A stretch of DNA of 64,000 nt from Pseudomonas sp. KU26590 (GTDB taxonomy: Bacteria > Pseudomonadota > Gammaproteobacteria > Pseudomonadales > Pseudomonadaceae). The stretch's first letter is position 1, and every line of letters starts with the position of its first letter. The notes beneath the pieces were generated by a model, which worked only from the letters and a program-made list of their open reading frames with translations, did no database searches and had not been told where the DNA came from. Below, in pieces: positions 37,262-46,977 of this stretch. The translations under genes were made by a program, and so were the position numbers. Location of the stretch: NCBI RefSeq assembly GCF_026153515.1, contig NZ_CP110644.1, positions 5,211,501-5,275,500 on the forward strand. The letters run 5' to 3'.

Positions 37262-37834
37262 ATGAAACCTCTGTATCCACTAGCGTTGGCATGCGCAGCC
37301 GTATGCGCTGGTACAGGCAGCGCCAATGCCACTGTAGGGTCGGTATCCAAAGAGTCTTCGCAAACAACGAACAGCAATGGTCAACTTCAACCGCCTATTT
37401 CATATGCCACGCTGTGGGCCGACGAGAAAGGCGCTACACATGTGGGCCACTGCCGCATTGAGGGCCTGGAATTCAAGAGCTATGCACCTCCGGCCGCGCC
37501 GCAATGGATCGGCGTCTCACCTGATGATATTGAGAGCATCGCCTACGCCGTGTTACCCCCCGGTTATGTCGGCAGCTGGCACCACGCGCCTGGGCCACAG
37601 TGGGTAATTACCCTGCAGGGCAAATGGTCTGTTGAAACCACCGACGGCACCGTGCTTGTCCAAGGTCCTGGGGAGATGCAATTCAATGCCGACACCCGGT
37701 CTCGACCTCGTCCTGATGACGAGCGTGTCGGCCACCTCACCCGTACGGTGGGTGATGAGCCCAATGTGCAACTAATTATCAAGTTGAAACCGGGTGCGGC
37801 TGACAAACGCACCAACGGCAGCTGTTCCTACTAA
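37262..37834 (+). CDS. exported cupin-domain protein
   Basis: The 190-residue protein begins with a signal peptide (MKPLYPLALACAAVCAGTGSANA). A single cupin domain (about 85-175) follows, with GSWHHAPGPQWVITLQGKW as the first cupin motif and GEMQFNADTRSRPR leading into the second. Metal-binding histidines are present in WHHAP. The function is unknown; members can be isomerases, dioxygenases or sensors. It stands 58 bp after the YagU-like gene and 19 bp before the SMP-30 gene, so the three are probably one operon. Confidence 0.8.
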   Translation: MKPLYPLALACAAVCAGTGSANATVGSVSKESSQTTNSNGQLQPPISYATLWADEKGATHVGHCRIEGLEFKSYAPPAAPQWIGVSPDDIESIAYAVLPPGYVGSWHHAPGPQWVITLQGKWSVETTDGTVLVQGPGEMQFNADTRSRPRPDDERVGHLTRTVGDEPNVQLIIKLKPGAADKRTNGSCSY

Positions 37835-37853
37835 TTTCATACAGACCCATGCC

Positions 37854-38870
37854 ATGAGCCCGACCTTGCGAAAACTTTTTATGCGCCCATCTTCGTGGCT
37901 ACTGAGCAGTGCGCTTCTGACCGCACCCCATGCAGGGGCAACCGGCGCTGTCGCACCTGTCCAGCAAGTCGTCTCCGACCCGGAGTTCAGCCAACTGGTT
38001 GCCGCCGGGGCTCGCGTCGAGCTGCTGACCGATCAAGCGAAGTGGGCCGAAGGCCCGCTTTGCCTAGCCGATGGCCATGTCATATGGAGCGACATCAAAT
38101 CCAACAAGGTCAACAACTGGCAGGTGAGGACCGGCGTGTCCACTTGGCTGGAACCGGCTGACTATCAAAATGGACATACACTTGACGGTCAAGGTCTTGT
38201 GGTCGCAGCCTCTCATGGCAAGCGCGGCATTGTGCGACAGGAAAGTAACGGTGAGTGGCGTACGCTGGTAGATACCTACCAAGGTAAGCGCTTGAACAGC
38301 CCGAACGATGTGGTGGCGGATAAAAACGGCAATTTGTGGTTTTCGGATCCCACCTTTGGGGTGCTAAGCAAGAGTGAAGGTAACGGCGGCACACCGGAGC
38401 AAGGCGGTGAGTTTCTATATCGCTACGGCCCGGACACCGGCCAGATCACCCGTCTCGACACGCCCGAAGTCCATTCGCCCAATGGCTTGGCCTTCTCCCC
38501 AGATCAGCAACTGCTGTATGTGGCTGACTCTCAGTTGGCGCATGATTTCACCAACAAGAACCTCGCGCACCGCATCATGGTGTATCAGGTCCGCGATCGC
38601 CACCTGATCAACGGCAAGTTGTTCGCCAACATCGAGTCCGGCATTCCTGACGGTATCAAAGTGGACGCACTCGGGAACGTGTGGAGCAGCAGTAAAGAAG
38701 GGATTCAGGTGTTTTCGTCTGCGGGGAAGCTGCTGGGCAAACTGCTGGTGGATGCCAAGGACACGAGTAACCTGACGTTCTGCTCAAGTGCACAGGGAAG
38801 CTGGATTTATGTTACGGCTGCCAACAATGTGCTCAGGGTAGAGGTGGCGAAGCGGGTTATCGGACACTAA
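37854..38870 (+). CDS. SMP-30/gluconolactonase-family protein, exported
   Basis: The protein has 338 residues from MSPTLRKLFMRPSS. A hydrophobic leader (about 10-30, ending PHAGA) implies export. The six-bladed propeller has the family motifs AEGPLCLADGHVIWSDI, NSPNDVVADKNGNLWFSDPTFG and HSPNGLAFSPDQQLLYVADS, including the metal-binding Glu, Asn and Asp residues. Such enzymes hydrolyse sugar lactones. The start is not marked by a strong ribosome site, and another ATG at 37881 is possible. Confidence 0.87.
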   Translation: MSPTLRKLFMRPSSWLLSSALLTAPHAGATGAVAPVQQVVSDPEFSQLVAAGARVELLTDQAKWAEGPLCLADGHVIWSDIKSNKVNNWQVRTGVSTWLEPADYQNGHTLDGQGLVVAASHGKRGIVRQESNGEWRTLVDTYQGKRLNSPNDVVADKNGNLWFSDPTFGVLSKSEGNGGTPEQGGEFLYRYGPDTGQITRLDTPEVHSPNGLAFSPDQQLLYVADSQLAHDFTNKNLAHRIMVYQVRDRHLINGKLFANIESGIPDGIKVDALGNVWSSSKEGIQVFSSAGKLLGKLLVDAKDTSNLTFCSSAQGSWIYVTAANNVLRVEVAKRVIGH

Positions 38871-39337
38871 TGACTGTGTGTCCGACACGTTGATCCCGAG
38901 CGTTCAGCAGCTGCAGCCATTTCAACGCCAGGCCGCCTCGGCCCAAAAAACTTTAAATCTCGCAGCAAGGGCAATGCAAAGTCTTTATGAAATCAACGGC
39001 AAGCTACATAAAGCATACGCGTCACGTTTATAGGACTGGAATATAGGAACATTACGGTTGCGGGGCACTGGGCAGCGTGCGATGTCGGCATTGTGAAACT
39101 CGCAATGCCGGCCGCGATAAGTGAAAGCAATTCCCACTGGAAACGTAGAATAATAAAGGCTGACCAATGCTGCCTGCCGCCAGTGTTAAAAAAAGAAAGA
39201 ACATTAATGCATAGATGCTGGAGCAGATACCGCTCATCTACTTGTAGCGTAAAGCGATCTAGCTAACTTAATACCGACCGATGTATACACTGTCCGGGCA
39301 CACATCGTGATGCCCAAGTATTAATTAAGGCAGCAGA
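38871..39337. other. intergenic region without supported gene
   Basis: This 467-bp AT-rich region sits between the SMP-30 gene and the membrane chemoreceptor. Only short frames without domains are present. No hrp box, Anr box or terminator with a clear T-tract was found. Confidence 0.45.
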
Positions 39338-41248
39338 ATGATAAGGCTTTTCGATAGTTTTTTTTACAATGCCAAGATCAAGCCCAAGCTGATTACCGGC
39401 TTTGGCCTGCTTATTGTGCTTTCGCTGGCGATAGCCTATGTAGGGTGGCAAGGCAACCAGTCGTTGAGCCGTCGATACGACAGGCTCGCTGACATAGCCA
39501 AACTCAACGAGTTGACTCGTGACTTAAAAATCGCCTATGCGGTAGCCAACCGTCAGCAACAGTTTCCAGACGCTAATAACTGGCAAGAGACGGCAGAAAA
39601 ACTGAGGGCTCACACCGCTTATTTACCTTCAGTATTCATCTCAGCAATAAACGCACCCTTGGTCATAAAAGCAAAAGAAGCTGCCAGTGATTATACAGAC
39701 AGCCTTGCCCGTTATCTGAGCACCGCCAAGGTCCTCGAGGCGGAGCGAGCAACGCTGCGTTCGCTATATGAAGGTATGGTCCCTCCAGTGCAGATTTCAG
39801 CTGCTGCGCCGACCGCGCCGGTCGACAAAAGCTCTGGCAATAGCGTAAATGCCTTTCCGCTGCGCTATGCCGAGATGCTCTCTGATTTGAGAGCTTATAT
39901 AACGACCGCCAGCGCAGCCGATGAGCGCCGTCTTCGTGAGTCAATGAGAACTGTGCAAGCGGGGCTGGGGCAGACAAATGATGCGGGAGCAGCATCGCAT
40001 ATCCCTTCTGTGATCAATCCAGCTATCGCAGGGCTGGAGACGCAATTACTGAAAATGTCGGACAGCCTGGATTCATTGGCCCCGATTCGGCAGACCCTCG
40101 AAAGCGACTTGGAAAAGGTCTCGAAAGTCTGCGCCACCCTGTACATCAACCAAAATAACTTCCGCATGGCCGATGTGGCTTGGGTTGAACAGTCGCTAAT
40201 TTTTTCTACGCTTCTGGCTTTTATCATGGGTGTCGCTGCAGCGCTCATCCTATATAAGCTCATTACAACGCCCTTGTTTAGACTTATTGCTTCAGTGCGA
40301 CGCGTGGCGGCGGGTGACTTGACAGAGCGGGTGGATATAACGCGCCGTGATGAGTTTGGTCAAGTGCAGGTCGGCCTGCAAGAAATGACAGTCAATTTGC
40401 ACGCTCTGGTGGCTGAGTTGCGCGACGGCGTGACCCAAATCGCCAGCGCTGCCGAGGAGTTGTCTGTGGTAACAGACCAGACCAGCGCTGGTGTCACTGG
40501 ACAGAAAGTTGAAACGGACATGGTTGCGGCTGCCATGCACGAGATGACGTCGACGGTGGACGAGGTTGCCCGCAATGCGCAAGCGGGCTCGACCGCAGCG
40601 ATCAGTGCGGCTAAAGAATCGAGGGAGGGGGATCAGATTGTGAAAGACGTTGTTGAGACGATGGCACAGTTGGCAGAAAAGATGACGGACTGCACAGGCG
40701 CCATGGAACATCTAAAACACCAAAGCAACCAAATCGGCGGAGTTTTGGTAGTCATAAAGTCTGTCGCTCAACAGACGAACCTACTCGCTTTGAACGCAGC
40801 GATTGAAGCAGCTCGCGCAGGAGAGTTGGGGCGAGGATTTGCCGTAGTGGCGGAAGAAGTTAGAGGCCTGGCTCAGCGCACCCACACTTCTACAGAAGAG
40901 ATAGAGCAACTTATTACGCAATTACATCAAAGCACTGAGGACGTAGCCACCATTCTGTATACCACCAGAACGCTCAGTCACAATAGCGTGGAGCTCACTC
41001 ACCAGGCGGGCGTATCGCTGAACCATATCAGTCACTCGGTCAGTTCTATAGAAGAAATGAACCAGCAGATTGCCGCAGCAGCAGAGCAACAGGCAACAGT
41101 GGCAGAGGATATTAACCGTAGCATCGTCAATGTCCGCGCCATCTCGGACCAGACGGCTGAAGCCAGTCACGAAACAGCGGCGTCCAGCGCCGAACTGGCT
41201 AGGCTAGGCGTTCACTTGCAAACACTGGTTTCACGATTCAAGCTATAG
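39338..41248 (+). CDS. methyl-accepting chemotaxis protein, membrane type
   Basis: The 636-residue receptor has a first transmembrane segment at about 17-36, a periplasmic sensor of about 250 residues, mostly helical (probably four-helix bundle), a second membrane segment at about 288-308, HAMP (about 309-362), and a signalling domain with the tip [30 protein letters not shown] (about 475-504). Ligand cannot be deduced. Its more AT-rich sequence and position beside a harpin-like gene suggest an accessory receptor, perhaps for plant-derived compounds. Confidence 0.92.
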   Translation: MIRLFDSFFYNAKIKPKLITGFGLLIVLSLAIAYVGWQGNQSLSRRYDRLADIAKLNELTRDLKIAYAVANRQQQFPDANNWQETAEKLRAHTAYLPSVFISAINAPLVIKAKEAASDYTDSLARYLSTAKVLEAERATLRSLYEGMVPPVQISAAAPTAPVDKSSGNSVNAFPLRYAEMLSDLRAYITTASAADERRLRESMRTVQAGLGQTNDAGAASHIPSVINPAIAGLETQLLKMSDSLDSLAPIRQTLESDLEKVSKVCATLYINQNNFRMADVAWVEQSLIFSTLLAFIMGVAAALILYKLITTPLFRLIASVRRVAAGDLTERVDITRRDEFGQVQVGLQEMTVNLHALVAELRDGVTQIASAAEELSVVTDQTSAGVTGQKVETDMVAAAMHEMTSTVDEVARNAQAGSTAAISAAKESREGDQIVKDVVETMAQLAEKMTDCTGAMEHLKHQSNQIGGVLVVIKSVAQQTNLLALNAAIEAARAGELGRGFAVVAEEVRGLAQRTHTSTEEIEQLITQLHQSTEDVATILYTTRTLSHNSVELTHQAGVSLNHISHSVSSIEEMNQQIAAAAEQQATVAEDINRSIVNVRAISDQTAEASHETAASSAELARLGVHLQTLVSRFKL

Positions 41249-41527
41249 GAAATTTTTATATAAGACATGAAGTCTACGCCGCCTGCTGCTTATCACAGAA
41301 AATCGCTATTTTTCCAGATTATATCGTCAGAAACCTACCCGCGCTAATGGTACAGGGGTCCCCAGCCGCAGCCTAAGCAAGGGACCGCTGCCCGTAATAG
41401 TCATTAACATCTTTTGACCTGGAAAGTTACCCATGGACAGATCAATTGAAACGAACCGACCCATCGATCCTGTCTGAACCTGAAGTAACGGCGTCGACAG
41501 ATTTTTCCAACATCAAAAAGAACTTAT

Positions 41528-41956
41528 ATGAATAGCCTATCAAGCATGTCCAAAACCCTTAATATTCGTACCTCTGAATCGACGGCCATTGGCACGGTTT
41601 CGTCCAAGAATGATAGCGAAACCGCAGTGGAGAGCAGCGAAACCAATCAGACGAAAGCCTCGGCTTCCGGCAGTACCGGAGATACTGGGAGTAGCAGCAA
41701 TTCATCAAGTGCCATCGAGCAGTTGAAGAAGCAAATTGCCGAGCTGCAAAAGCAACTTCAGCAGCAACGGCAAGCCTTGGCTAAGGCGCAAGCAAGTCGG
41801 CAAGACGAGCAAGCTAACGCTGCGTCCGTGGGAGCAGCTCAATCACAGGTGGCGGCGACCTCTTCTGCTCTAGAGACAGCAACGGCCTCTTTGCTTCAAC
41901 TGGTACAAAATTCCGGTGGAAGCACTTCAGGTTCGATGGTCAGTACGACAGCCTGA
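41528..41956 (+). CDS. Ser-rich FlxA-like hypothetical protein
   Basis: The 142-residue protein has a Ser/Thr-rich, almost uncharged N-terminus (residues 1-25) and a low-complexity Ser/Gly/Asn stretch to about 60. A coiled coil (IEQLKKQIAELQKQLQQQ, about 61-95) is followed by an Ala/Ser-rich tail. The coiled coil recalls FlxA-like proteins. The Ser-rich, negative-charge-poor beginning resembles type III export signals of Pseudomonas effectors, and the next gene has an hrp box. I found no hrp box before this one. Function unknown. Confidence 0.6.
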   Translation: MNSLSSMSKTLNIRTSESTAIGTVSSKNDSETAVESSETNQTKASASGSTGDTGSSSNSSSAIEQLKKQIAELQKQLQQQRQALAKAQASRQDEQANAASVGAAQSQVAATSSALETATASLLQLVQNSGGSTSGSMVSTTA

Positions 41957-42278
41957 GAGGGACAGGTCCGCAAAGTGCCGTTCTTTACCTGTAGAACCCC
42001 TATACACAGGAGGCTTTCTCAGCCATTAGCCGCTACCGGGTGAGCAAGCCCCGCCATCCTACTGCCGCTGCCCAGCTCGACGTCTAGACTTAAGTGGTAC
42101 TGGTTTTTCCATTGCCTCCCCCTCTGGAATGTGAGAGCGAGGGAGTTGGGAGTTTTCGATGGCCCATACGATTCTCTTAACTGGTAACAACTGCAGTTAG
42201 AGGATGCCAAGGCGGTAGCCCAGTTCCTCTTTCTGCAAAAAAGAAGGAAGGTGCCTCGGACCAATGGGTTGGGACGAC
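41957..42278. other. intergenic region upstream of the hrp box
   Basis: This 322-bp stretch between the FlxA-like gene and the hrp box has only short frames without support. I saw no IS end or tRNA. Confidence 0.4.
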
Positions 42279-42306
42279 GGAACCAAAGCGGCTCAGGGGC
42301 CACACA
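42279..42306 (+). promoter_or_regulatory. hrp box (HrpL-dependent promoter)
   Basis: GGAACC at 42279-42284, 15 bases, then CCACACA at 42300-42306 matches the published consensus GGAACC-N15/16-CCAC-NN-A at every fixed position. It lies 30 bp before the start codon of the harpin-like gene and in the right orientation. HrpL is the ECF sigma factor of the type III secretion regulon in P. syringae and relatives. Confidence 0.85.
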
Positions 42307-42335
42307 AGCCCTATAGAATCCAGAGCGGGTGACGT

Positions 42336-43433
42336 ATGTCGATGAAAGTGGCAGGACCTGTTGATCAGGGCGTTGGCTTGCAAAGCAATGATTTTGGCTC
42401 GCCGCAAAGGCGTTTCGCTGATCAACGGCAAGCGGGCGGAGGAATCGATTTCGGTAGTTCGCCCGGTGCCGGTGCGCAATCGGTGAACTTTGGGGGGACT
42501 TCGGCGCAGATCAGTGACAGCCGTGTGACCTCAGGCGAGCGCGGGGCCAACTCCACCGATCAAGACCTTGCTGCATCGGTACGTAACCTGGTCGAGCAGA
42601 TAATGCAGGCGCTCGCACAATTCATGCAGCAAAACCGGAGCGATACGGGCGCGTCCTCCCAAGGTAACGGCAGCTCGCCCCAAGGCAAGTCGGCGGCAGT
42701 CTCCCAGCCTGGCCAGCCGATGACTGAAAACGCTGCGTCTCAACAGGCAGCTGCGCCAGGCGTGGCCCAAGCATCATCAGCGGGGCCTCAGGCATCCACA
42801 TCTGCGACAGACACTCTGGCTGCATCCAAGCCCGCAGCCGCGCCTGAGCCCGTAGGCAAGAATAGCGCGGTAGGCGACGCCGCCACCGCTGGCAGTGGCC
42901 CTTACTCGCTCAATATCACCAATACTCAAGACCATGCGATAAAGATTGGTCAGTTCGACAAAAATGAAAAGCTGGTAGGTGAATTGTCACTGGAGCCTGG
43001 GCAAAAAGGGACCATGAAGTACGAGGCAGACACGACGGGCCTGCTCAAACAGGCTGACGCGCAGGGCAACTACAAGCCTGATGCGAGCCGCCTTGAGTTC
43101 TACAACGGCTTCATCAATACCAGCGACATTGATGGCCGCAACGCTGCGATTCATGCCACCGATGGCAAAGGTTTTGAAGTGGGCGACAAGCAAAGTATTG
43201 CTGACAAAGCCCCTGACAGCATCACTACGCTCGACTCCGCCGGGAACAAGACCATCGCCGGATGGTACGACGGGTCCACGGACAAGATGAAGCAGGGGGG
43301 CGAGTTCCTGACCAACGAGCTGGGCACTGGAATGACCTATCAGCATCCGAATGACGACACCCTGGGCCAAGGCAGCAACCCTATGCGGCACACTGACTCG
43401 ATGTCCCTGGACGTGGTGTTCGGCAAGGCGTGA
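42336..43433 (+). CDS. harpin-like protein, putative type III secretion substrate
   Basis: The 365-residue protein has no cysteine. Residues 1-70 are rich in Gly, Gln and Ser with few acidic residues, as in type III export signals. An amphipathic helix (LAASVRNLVEQIMQALAQFM, about 86-105) resembles the active helices of harpins. A Gly/Ser/Ala/Gln-rich linker (about 106-185) follows. The C-terminal domain (about 190-365) is ordered and beta-rich (SLNITNTQDHAIKIGQF; RNAAIHATDGKGFEVG) and is not a pectate lyase as in HrpW. A consensus hrp box stands just upstream. The enzymatic or binding function of the C-terminal domain is unknown to me. Confidence 0.78.
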   Translation: MSMKVAGPVDQGVGLQSNDFGSPQRRFADQRQAGGGIDFGSSPGAGAQSVNFGGTSAQISDSRVTSGERGANSTDQDLAASVRNLVEQIMQALAQFMQQNRSDTGASSQGNGSSPQGKSAAVSQPGQPMTENAASQQAAAPGVAQASSAGPQASTSATDTLAASKPAAAPEPVGKNSAVGDAATAGSGPYSLNITNTQDHAIKIGQFDKNEKLVGELSLEPGQKGTMKYEADTTGLLKQADAQGNYKPDASRLEFYNGFINTSDIDGRNAAIHATDGKGFEVGDKQSIADKAPDSITTLDSAGNKTIAGWYDGSTDKMKQGGEFLTNELGTGMTYQHPNDDTLGQGSNPMRHTDSMSLDVVFGKA

Positions 43434-43482
43434 GGTGTTATCAAGGGGCTATGCGGGATGCCGCCTGTTCGCCGGGTGATGC

Positions 43483-45666
43483 TTATGGCCTGATGACATG
43501 GCCGTAGGCCCGGATGCGGCCGTCTTCCTCGGTGCGCAGGTAAACCCCCTGAAGCTCGGGGTTGAATCCCGGAAAACGGTTGATCACATCCTGGAGCGCC
43601 AGGAAATAGTCGAGCACTGCGCCGCCCCAGATTTCGCCCGGCACGACACACAGCACCCCTGGGGGATAAGGCAGTGCGCCTTCTGCAGCCACGCGTCCAC
43701 GCGCCTCTTCCAGAGGGATCAGCTCTACCCTGCCCCGCACGAACTCAAGGTTGGCTTCCCGCGGGTCCATGGCGACGACGGGCATACCGGCCTTACGGAA
43801 CATGTCTTTCTGTAACTGCTTGACGTCGTGGTGTGCGTACAGCGAATGCATTTCCTGGCACAACTGACGAATACTGTAATCGTGGTAGCGCGCCAAGTGC
43901 GCGTTGTAGACGCCCGGAAGCACCACTGCCAAGGGTGCGTCGTCCTTGATGAAGCGTTCGAAACGGCCGATCTGCGCCACCAGATGCTCCATTTTTGCCT
44001 TGCCTTCGGCAGGCGTAAGCAGAAACAGAATGGTGTTGAGGTCGTTCTTCTCCGGGATGATTTCGTACTGGCGCAGGAAAGTCGCCAGGACCCCGGCGTG
44101 AATGCCGAAGTCCATGTACTGGCCTGTCTCTGCATCAATACCGGGCGTTGTGAACAGCAACTTGCAGGGATCAATGAAATATTGATTCTCGGTATAGCCT
44201 TCGAATGCGTGCCAACGCTCCCCAGGGTGGTAGCGGAAAAACTTCAGGTCTTTGGCGATTTCGTCGGTGGGGTAATCCTGCCAGTAGCGGCCATCGATCG
44301 TGGGAGGAACGAATGGCTTGACCAGAGTGCAGTTGTCCAGCATCAGCTTGCGCGCCTCGATGCCGGCTCGAACACATTCGTCCCACAATCGATGACCACT
44401 ACGACCACTGTGCATGCGGGCGTTGACATCCAGGCAAGCGAACAACGGGTAGAACGGGCTAGTCGATGCCTGGGCCATGAAGGCGTTGTTCAGGCGCAAG
44501 TGATTGCAGTACCGCGCCTGCCCCTTGATGTGGCGATCCTTCTTATGAATCTGCGAGGCTTGAGAGAAGCCTGCCTGCTGCTTATGAATGGACTGGGTAA
44601 CAAAAATTCCGGGATCGTCCGCGCCCAACTCCAACAGCAACGGCGAGCAATCTCTCATCATCGGAATGAACTGCTCGTAGCCCAACCAGGCTGAGTCGAA
44701 CAGAATGTAGTCACACAAATGACCAATGCGGTCGATGACTTGTCGGGCGTTGTAGACCGTACCGTCGTAGGTGCCCAATTGAATGATTGCGAGTCGGAAC
44801 GGCCGTTCATCATCGGCCTTGGCGGGGGCGACCAGTCGCAGTTGCTCACGCAGGTAAGCTTCTTCGAAACAATGCGAATCAATCCCTCCGATGAGGCCAT
44901 AGGGGTTACGGGCGGTTTCCAGATAAAGCGGTGTCGCCCCTGCCTGAAACAACGCGCCCTGGTGAATAGACTTATGGTTGTTTCGATCGAACAGGACGAC
45001 GTCGCCAGGGGTGAGCAGCGCTTGAGTGACCACCTTGTTGGAGGTCGACGTGCCGTTGAGGACGAAGTAAGTCTTGTCGGCATTGAAGACCCTTGCGGCA
45101 TGTTTTTGCGCTTCCAGTGCCGCGCCCTCATGGATCAGCAGATCGCCCATTTCAACGTCCGCATTACAGCGGTCGGCTCGAAACAGCGCTTCTCCAAAGA
45201 AATCAAAAAACTGCCGACCCGCCGGATGCTTGCGAAAGAACTGACCGCCCTGGTGGCCCGGGCAGGCGAAGGTTGAATTACCGCGTTCGACATAGTGTTT
45301 GAGCGCGCCGAAAAACGGGGGCAACAAGGCCTCTTCGTACAACGACGCCGCTCGCTCCAGCTTGTGGCCATAAAACTCGGCATTATCGGCCCCCAGATCA
45401 AATACTCCGCTGATCTGCAGCAGTACCTTTTCGATGTCGGCGATGGCTTCGCGCGTTAACTCATCGTGCTGCTCTACCGCAAAAAAGACCGGGATGTCGA
45501 AACCTGATCGACTGATATCGTCCACCCGACCCTCCCGCCAGTCAGCCGCCGTGACCACCACCGCAGCGATGTCGGTCAAGTCGGTGGCACTAAAGGCCAC
45601 GACTTCGCGGTCCGTGAGAAAGCTGGTTCGAGCGCCAGGGCTTGCGGCGATTTTCAGTCTGTTCAT
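43483..45666 (-). CDS. inducible ornithine/lysine/arginine decarboxylase, ornithine type
   Basis: Started at 45666 (MNRLKIAASPGARTSF) the protein has 727 residues. It has an N-terminal response-regulator-like wing (about 1-105), a PLP fold-type I core with CPGHQGGQFFRKHPAG and the Schiff-base lysine in TQSIHKQQAGFSQ (about 350), and a C-terminal domain. It most resembles SpeC/SpeF ornithine decarboxylases, which make putrescine and consume a proton. It is downstream of acetate kinase with a 105-bp gap, in the predicted low-oxygen island. Substrate could also be lysine. Confidence 0.88.
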   Translation of the reverse strand: MNRLKIAASPGARTSFLTDREVVAFSATDLTDIAAVVVTAADWREGRVDDISRSGFDIPVFFAVEQHDELTREAIADIEKVLLQISGVFDLGADNAEFYGHKLERAASLYEEALLPPFFGALKHYVERGNSTFACPGHQGGQFFRKHPAGRQFFDFFGEALFRADRCNADVEMGDLLIHEGAALEAQKHAARVFNADKTYFVLNGTSTSNKVVTQALLTPGDVVLFDRNNHKSIHQGALFQAGATPLYLETARNPYGLIGGIDSHCFEEAYLREQLRLVAPAKADDERPFRLAIIQLGTYDGTVYNARQVIDRIGHLCDYILFDSAWLGYEQFIPMMRDCSPLLLELGADDPGIFVTQSIHKQQAGFSQASQIHKKDRHIKGQARYCNHLRLNNAFMAQASTSPFYPLFACLDVNARMHSGRSGHRLWDECVRAGIEARKLMLDNCTLVKPFVPPTIDGRYWQDYPTDEIAKDLKFFRYHPGERWHAFEGYTENQYFIDPCKLLFTTPGIDAETGQYMDFGIHAGVLATFLRQYEIIPEKNDLNTILFLLTPAEGKAKMEHLVAQIGRFERFIKDDAPLAVVLPGVYNAHLARYHDYSIRQLCQEMHSLYAHHDVKQLQKDMFRKAGMPVVAMDPREANLEFVRGRVELIPLEEARGRVAAEGALPYPPGVLCVVPGEIWGGAVLDYFLALQDVINRFPGFNPELQGVYLRTEEDGRIRAYGHVIRP

Positions 45667-45771
45667 GGCGTTGATCCTTTCGGTAGACAATACAGCGGCC
45701 AGGAAAGCGCTCGGCCCAGGCATCGTTGAATGCGCAAGTCGTGCCCTTCGCAGGTTCCGTGAACGATGATT

Positions 45772-46977
45772 TCAAGCGCCGCCGTGCAGTAACCCCAAGG
45801 CATGGCGGGCGATGACAGCGTTCTCGTCCGTGGGGATTACCCATGCCGAGACACGGCTGCCAACTGAAGACAGTCGTGCTATAGGCTCAGCCGGATCAGA
45901 CCCGTTGTGCTCCAGGCCAAGCCAGGCGCAGCCCTCAATAATGGCGTTGCGCACCTGCACCGAGTGCTCGCCGATGCCGCCGGTGAAGACCAGTGCATCC
46001 ACGCCGCCCAGTACAGCGGCCAGGCTGCCTATTTCACGAACCACGCTGCGCACGAACAACCTGATGGCGTCTTTAGCCTCCGGGGCCTGACTGGCAGAAA
46101 GTGCGCGCATGTCACTGCCGATTCCACCGGACACACCGAGCAATCCGCACTGGTGATACAGCATGTGTTCCAACGCCTGCGCGGTCATGCCGCGCTCGCG
46201 CAGCAGGTAAAGCAAAAGCCCGGGATCAAGTCGTCCAGGGCGCGTCCCCATCAGCACGCCGTCCAGCGTGCTAAAGCCCATCGTCGTAGCGCGGCTGACC
46301 CGGTCCTGCATGGCGCAAAGGCTTGCGCCGTTACCCAGGTGAGCGACGATCGTCCGTCCATTGGCTGCTCGCTGATCGTACTCAGGGAGTACGCTGGCGA
46401 TGTACTCGTACGACAAGCCGTGAAAGCCGTAGCGGCGAAGGCCTTGTTCGGTCAGCGCCAAAGGCAGTCCGAAGCGCGTTTCAAGAGGGTCCAGGCTCTG
46501 GTGAAACGCCGTATCGAAACAGGCGAACTGTGGAATGTCTGGATGTTCGCGCGTCAGGTACCTGATCGGTGCCAGGCATATCGGCTGATGCAAGGGAGCA
46601 ACCGGGATAAGCGCGTTCATCTCATCCATTATCGAGGCATTGATGCGCATGGCCACTTCGCGGCGGTTCCCGCCGTGAACGATCCGGTGCGCGGCGGCGC
46701 AAATCTCGCCGCCCATGTGACGTTCGATCCAGTCCATCAGATTGAACAGTGTTCCGCTGTCGGGTGAAGAATCGTTACGCGGCCATTCTTCGCGTTTTTG
46801 CGCGTCGTGGCTGCTGTGACAGAAGATCAAACGCTCGGTGTCTTCACGCACCTCGAAGGTGCCATTGCCAACGCACTGCAGGCCCACCGCAGTTTCGGCT
46901 GCGTCGTACAACGAGAACTTGATGCTGGAGGACCCCGCGTTGAGGACCAGGAGCAAAGCCAACGGTTGATCGTTCAT
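45772..46977 (-). CDS. ackA: acetate kinase
   Basis: The protein has 401 residues from MNDQPLALLLVLNAGSSSIKFSLYD, the N-terminal phosphate-binding motif of acetokinases. Other family segments are AHRIVHGG, FDTAFH, RYGFHGLSYEYI and GGIGEHS. AckA converts acetyl phosphate and ADP to acetate and ATP. With the phosphoketolase nearby it would form an ATP-yielding fermentative branch without phosphotransacetylase. An Anr-type box lies about 103 bp upstream of the start. Confidence 0.94.
   Translation of the reverse strand: MNDQPLALLLVLNAGSSSIKFSLYDAAETAVGLQCVGNGTFEVREDTERLIFCHSSHDAQKREEWPRNDSSPDSGTLFNLMDWIERHMGGEICAAAHRIVHGGNRREVAMRINASIMDEMNALIPVAPLHQPICLAPIRYLTREHPDIPQFACFDTAFHQSLDPLETRFGLPLALTEQGLRRYGFHGLSYEYIASVLPEYDQRAANGRTIVAHLGNGASLCAMQDRVSRATTMGFSTLDGVLMGTRPGRLDPGLLLYLLRERGMTAQALEHMLYHQCGLLGVSGGIGSDMRALSASQAPEAKDAIRLFVRSVVREIGSLAAVLGGVDALVFTGGIGEHSVQVRNAIIEGCAWLGLEHNGSDPAEPIARLSSVGSRVSAWVIPTDENAVIARHALGLLHGGA

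Noticed and set aside
39054..39078. hrp-box-like GGAACA sequence upstream of the membrane chemoreceptor
   Set aside because: The second half lacks CCAC at 15 or 16 bases spacing, so it does not meet the consensus.
41474..41502. hrp-box-like TGAACC before the FlxA-like gene
   Set aside because: After 15 or 16 bases the sequence is GACAGA or ACAGAT, not CCAC.
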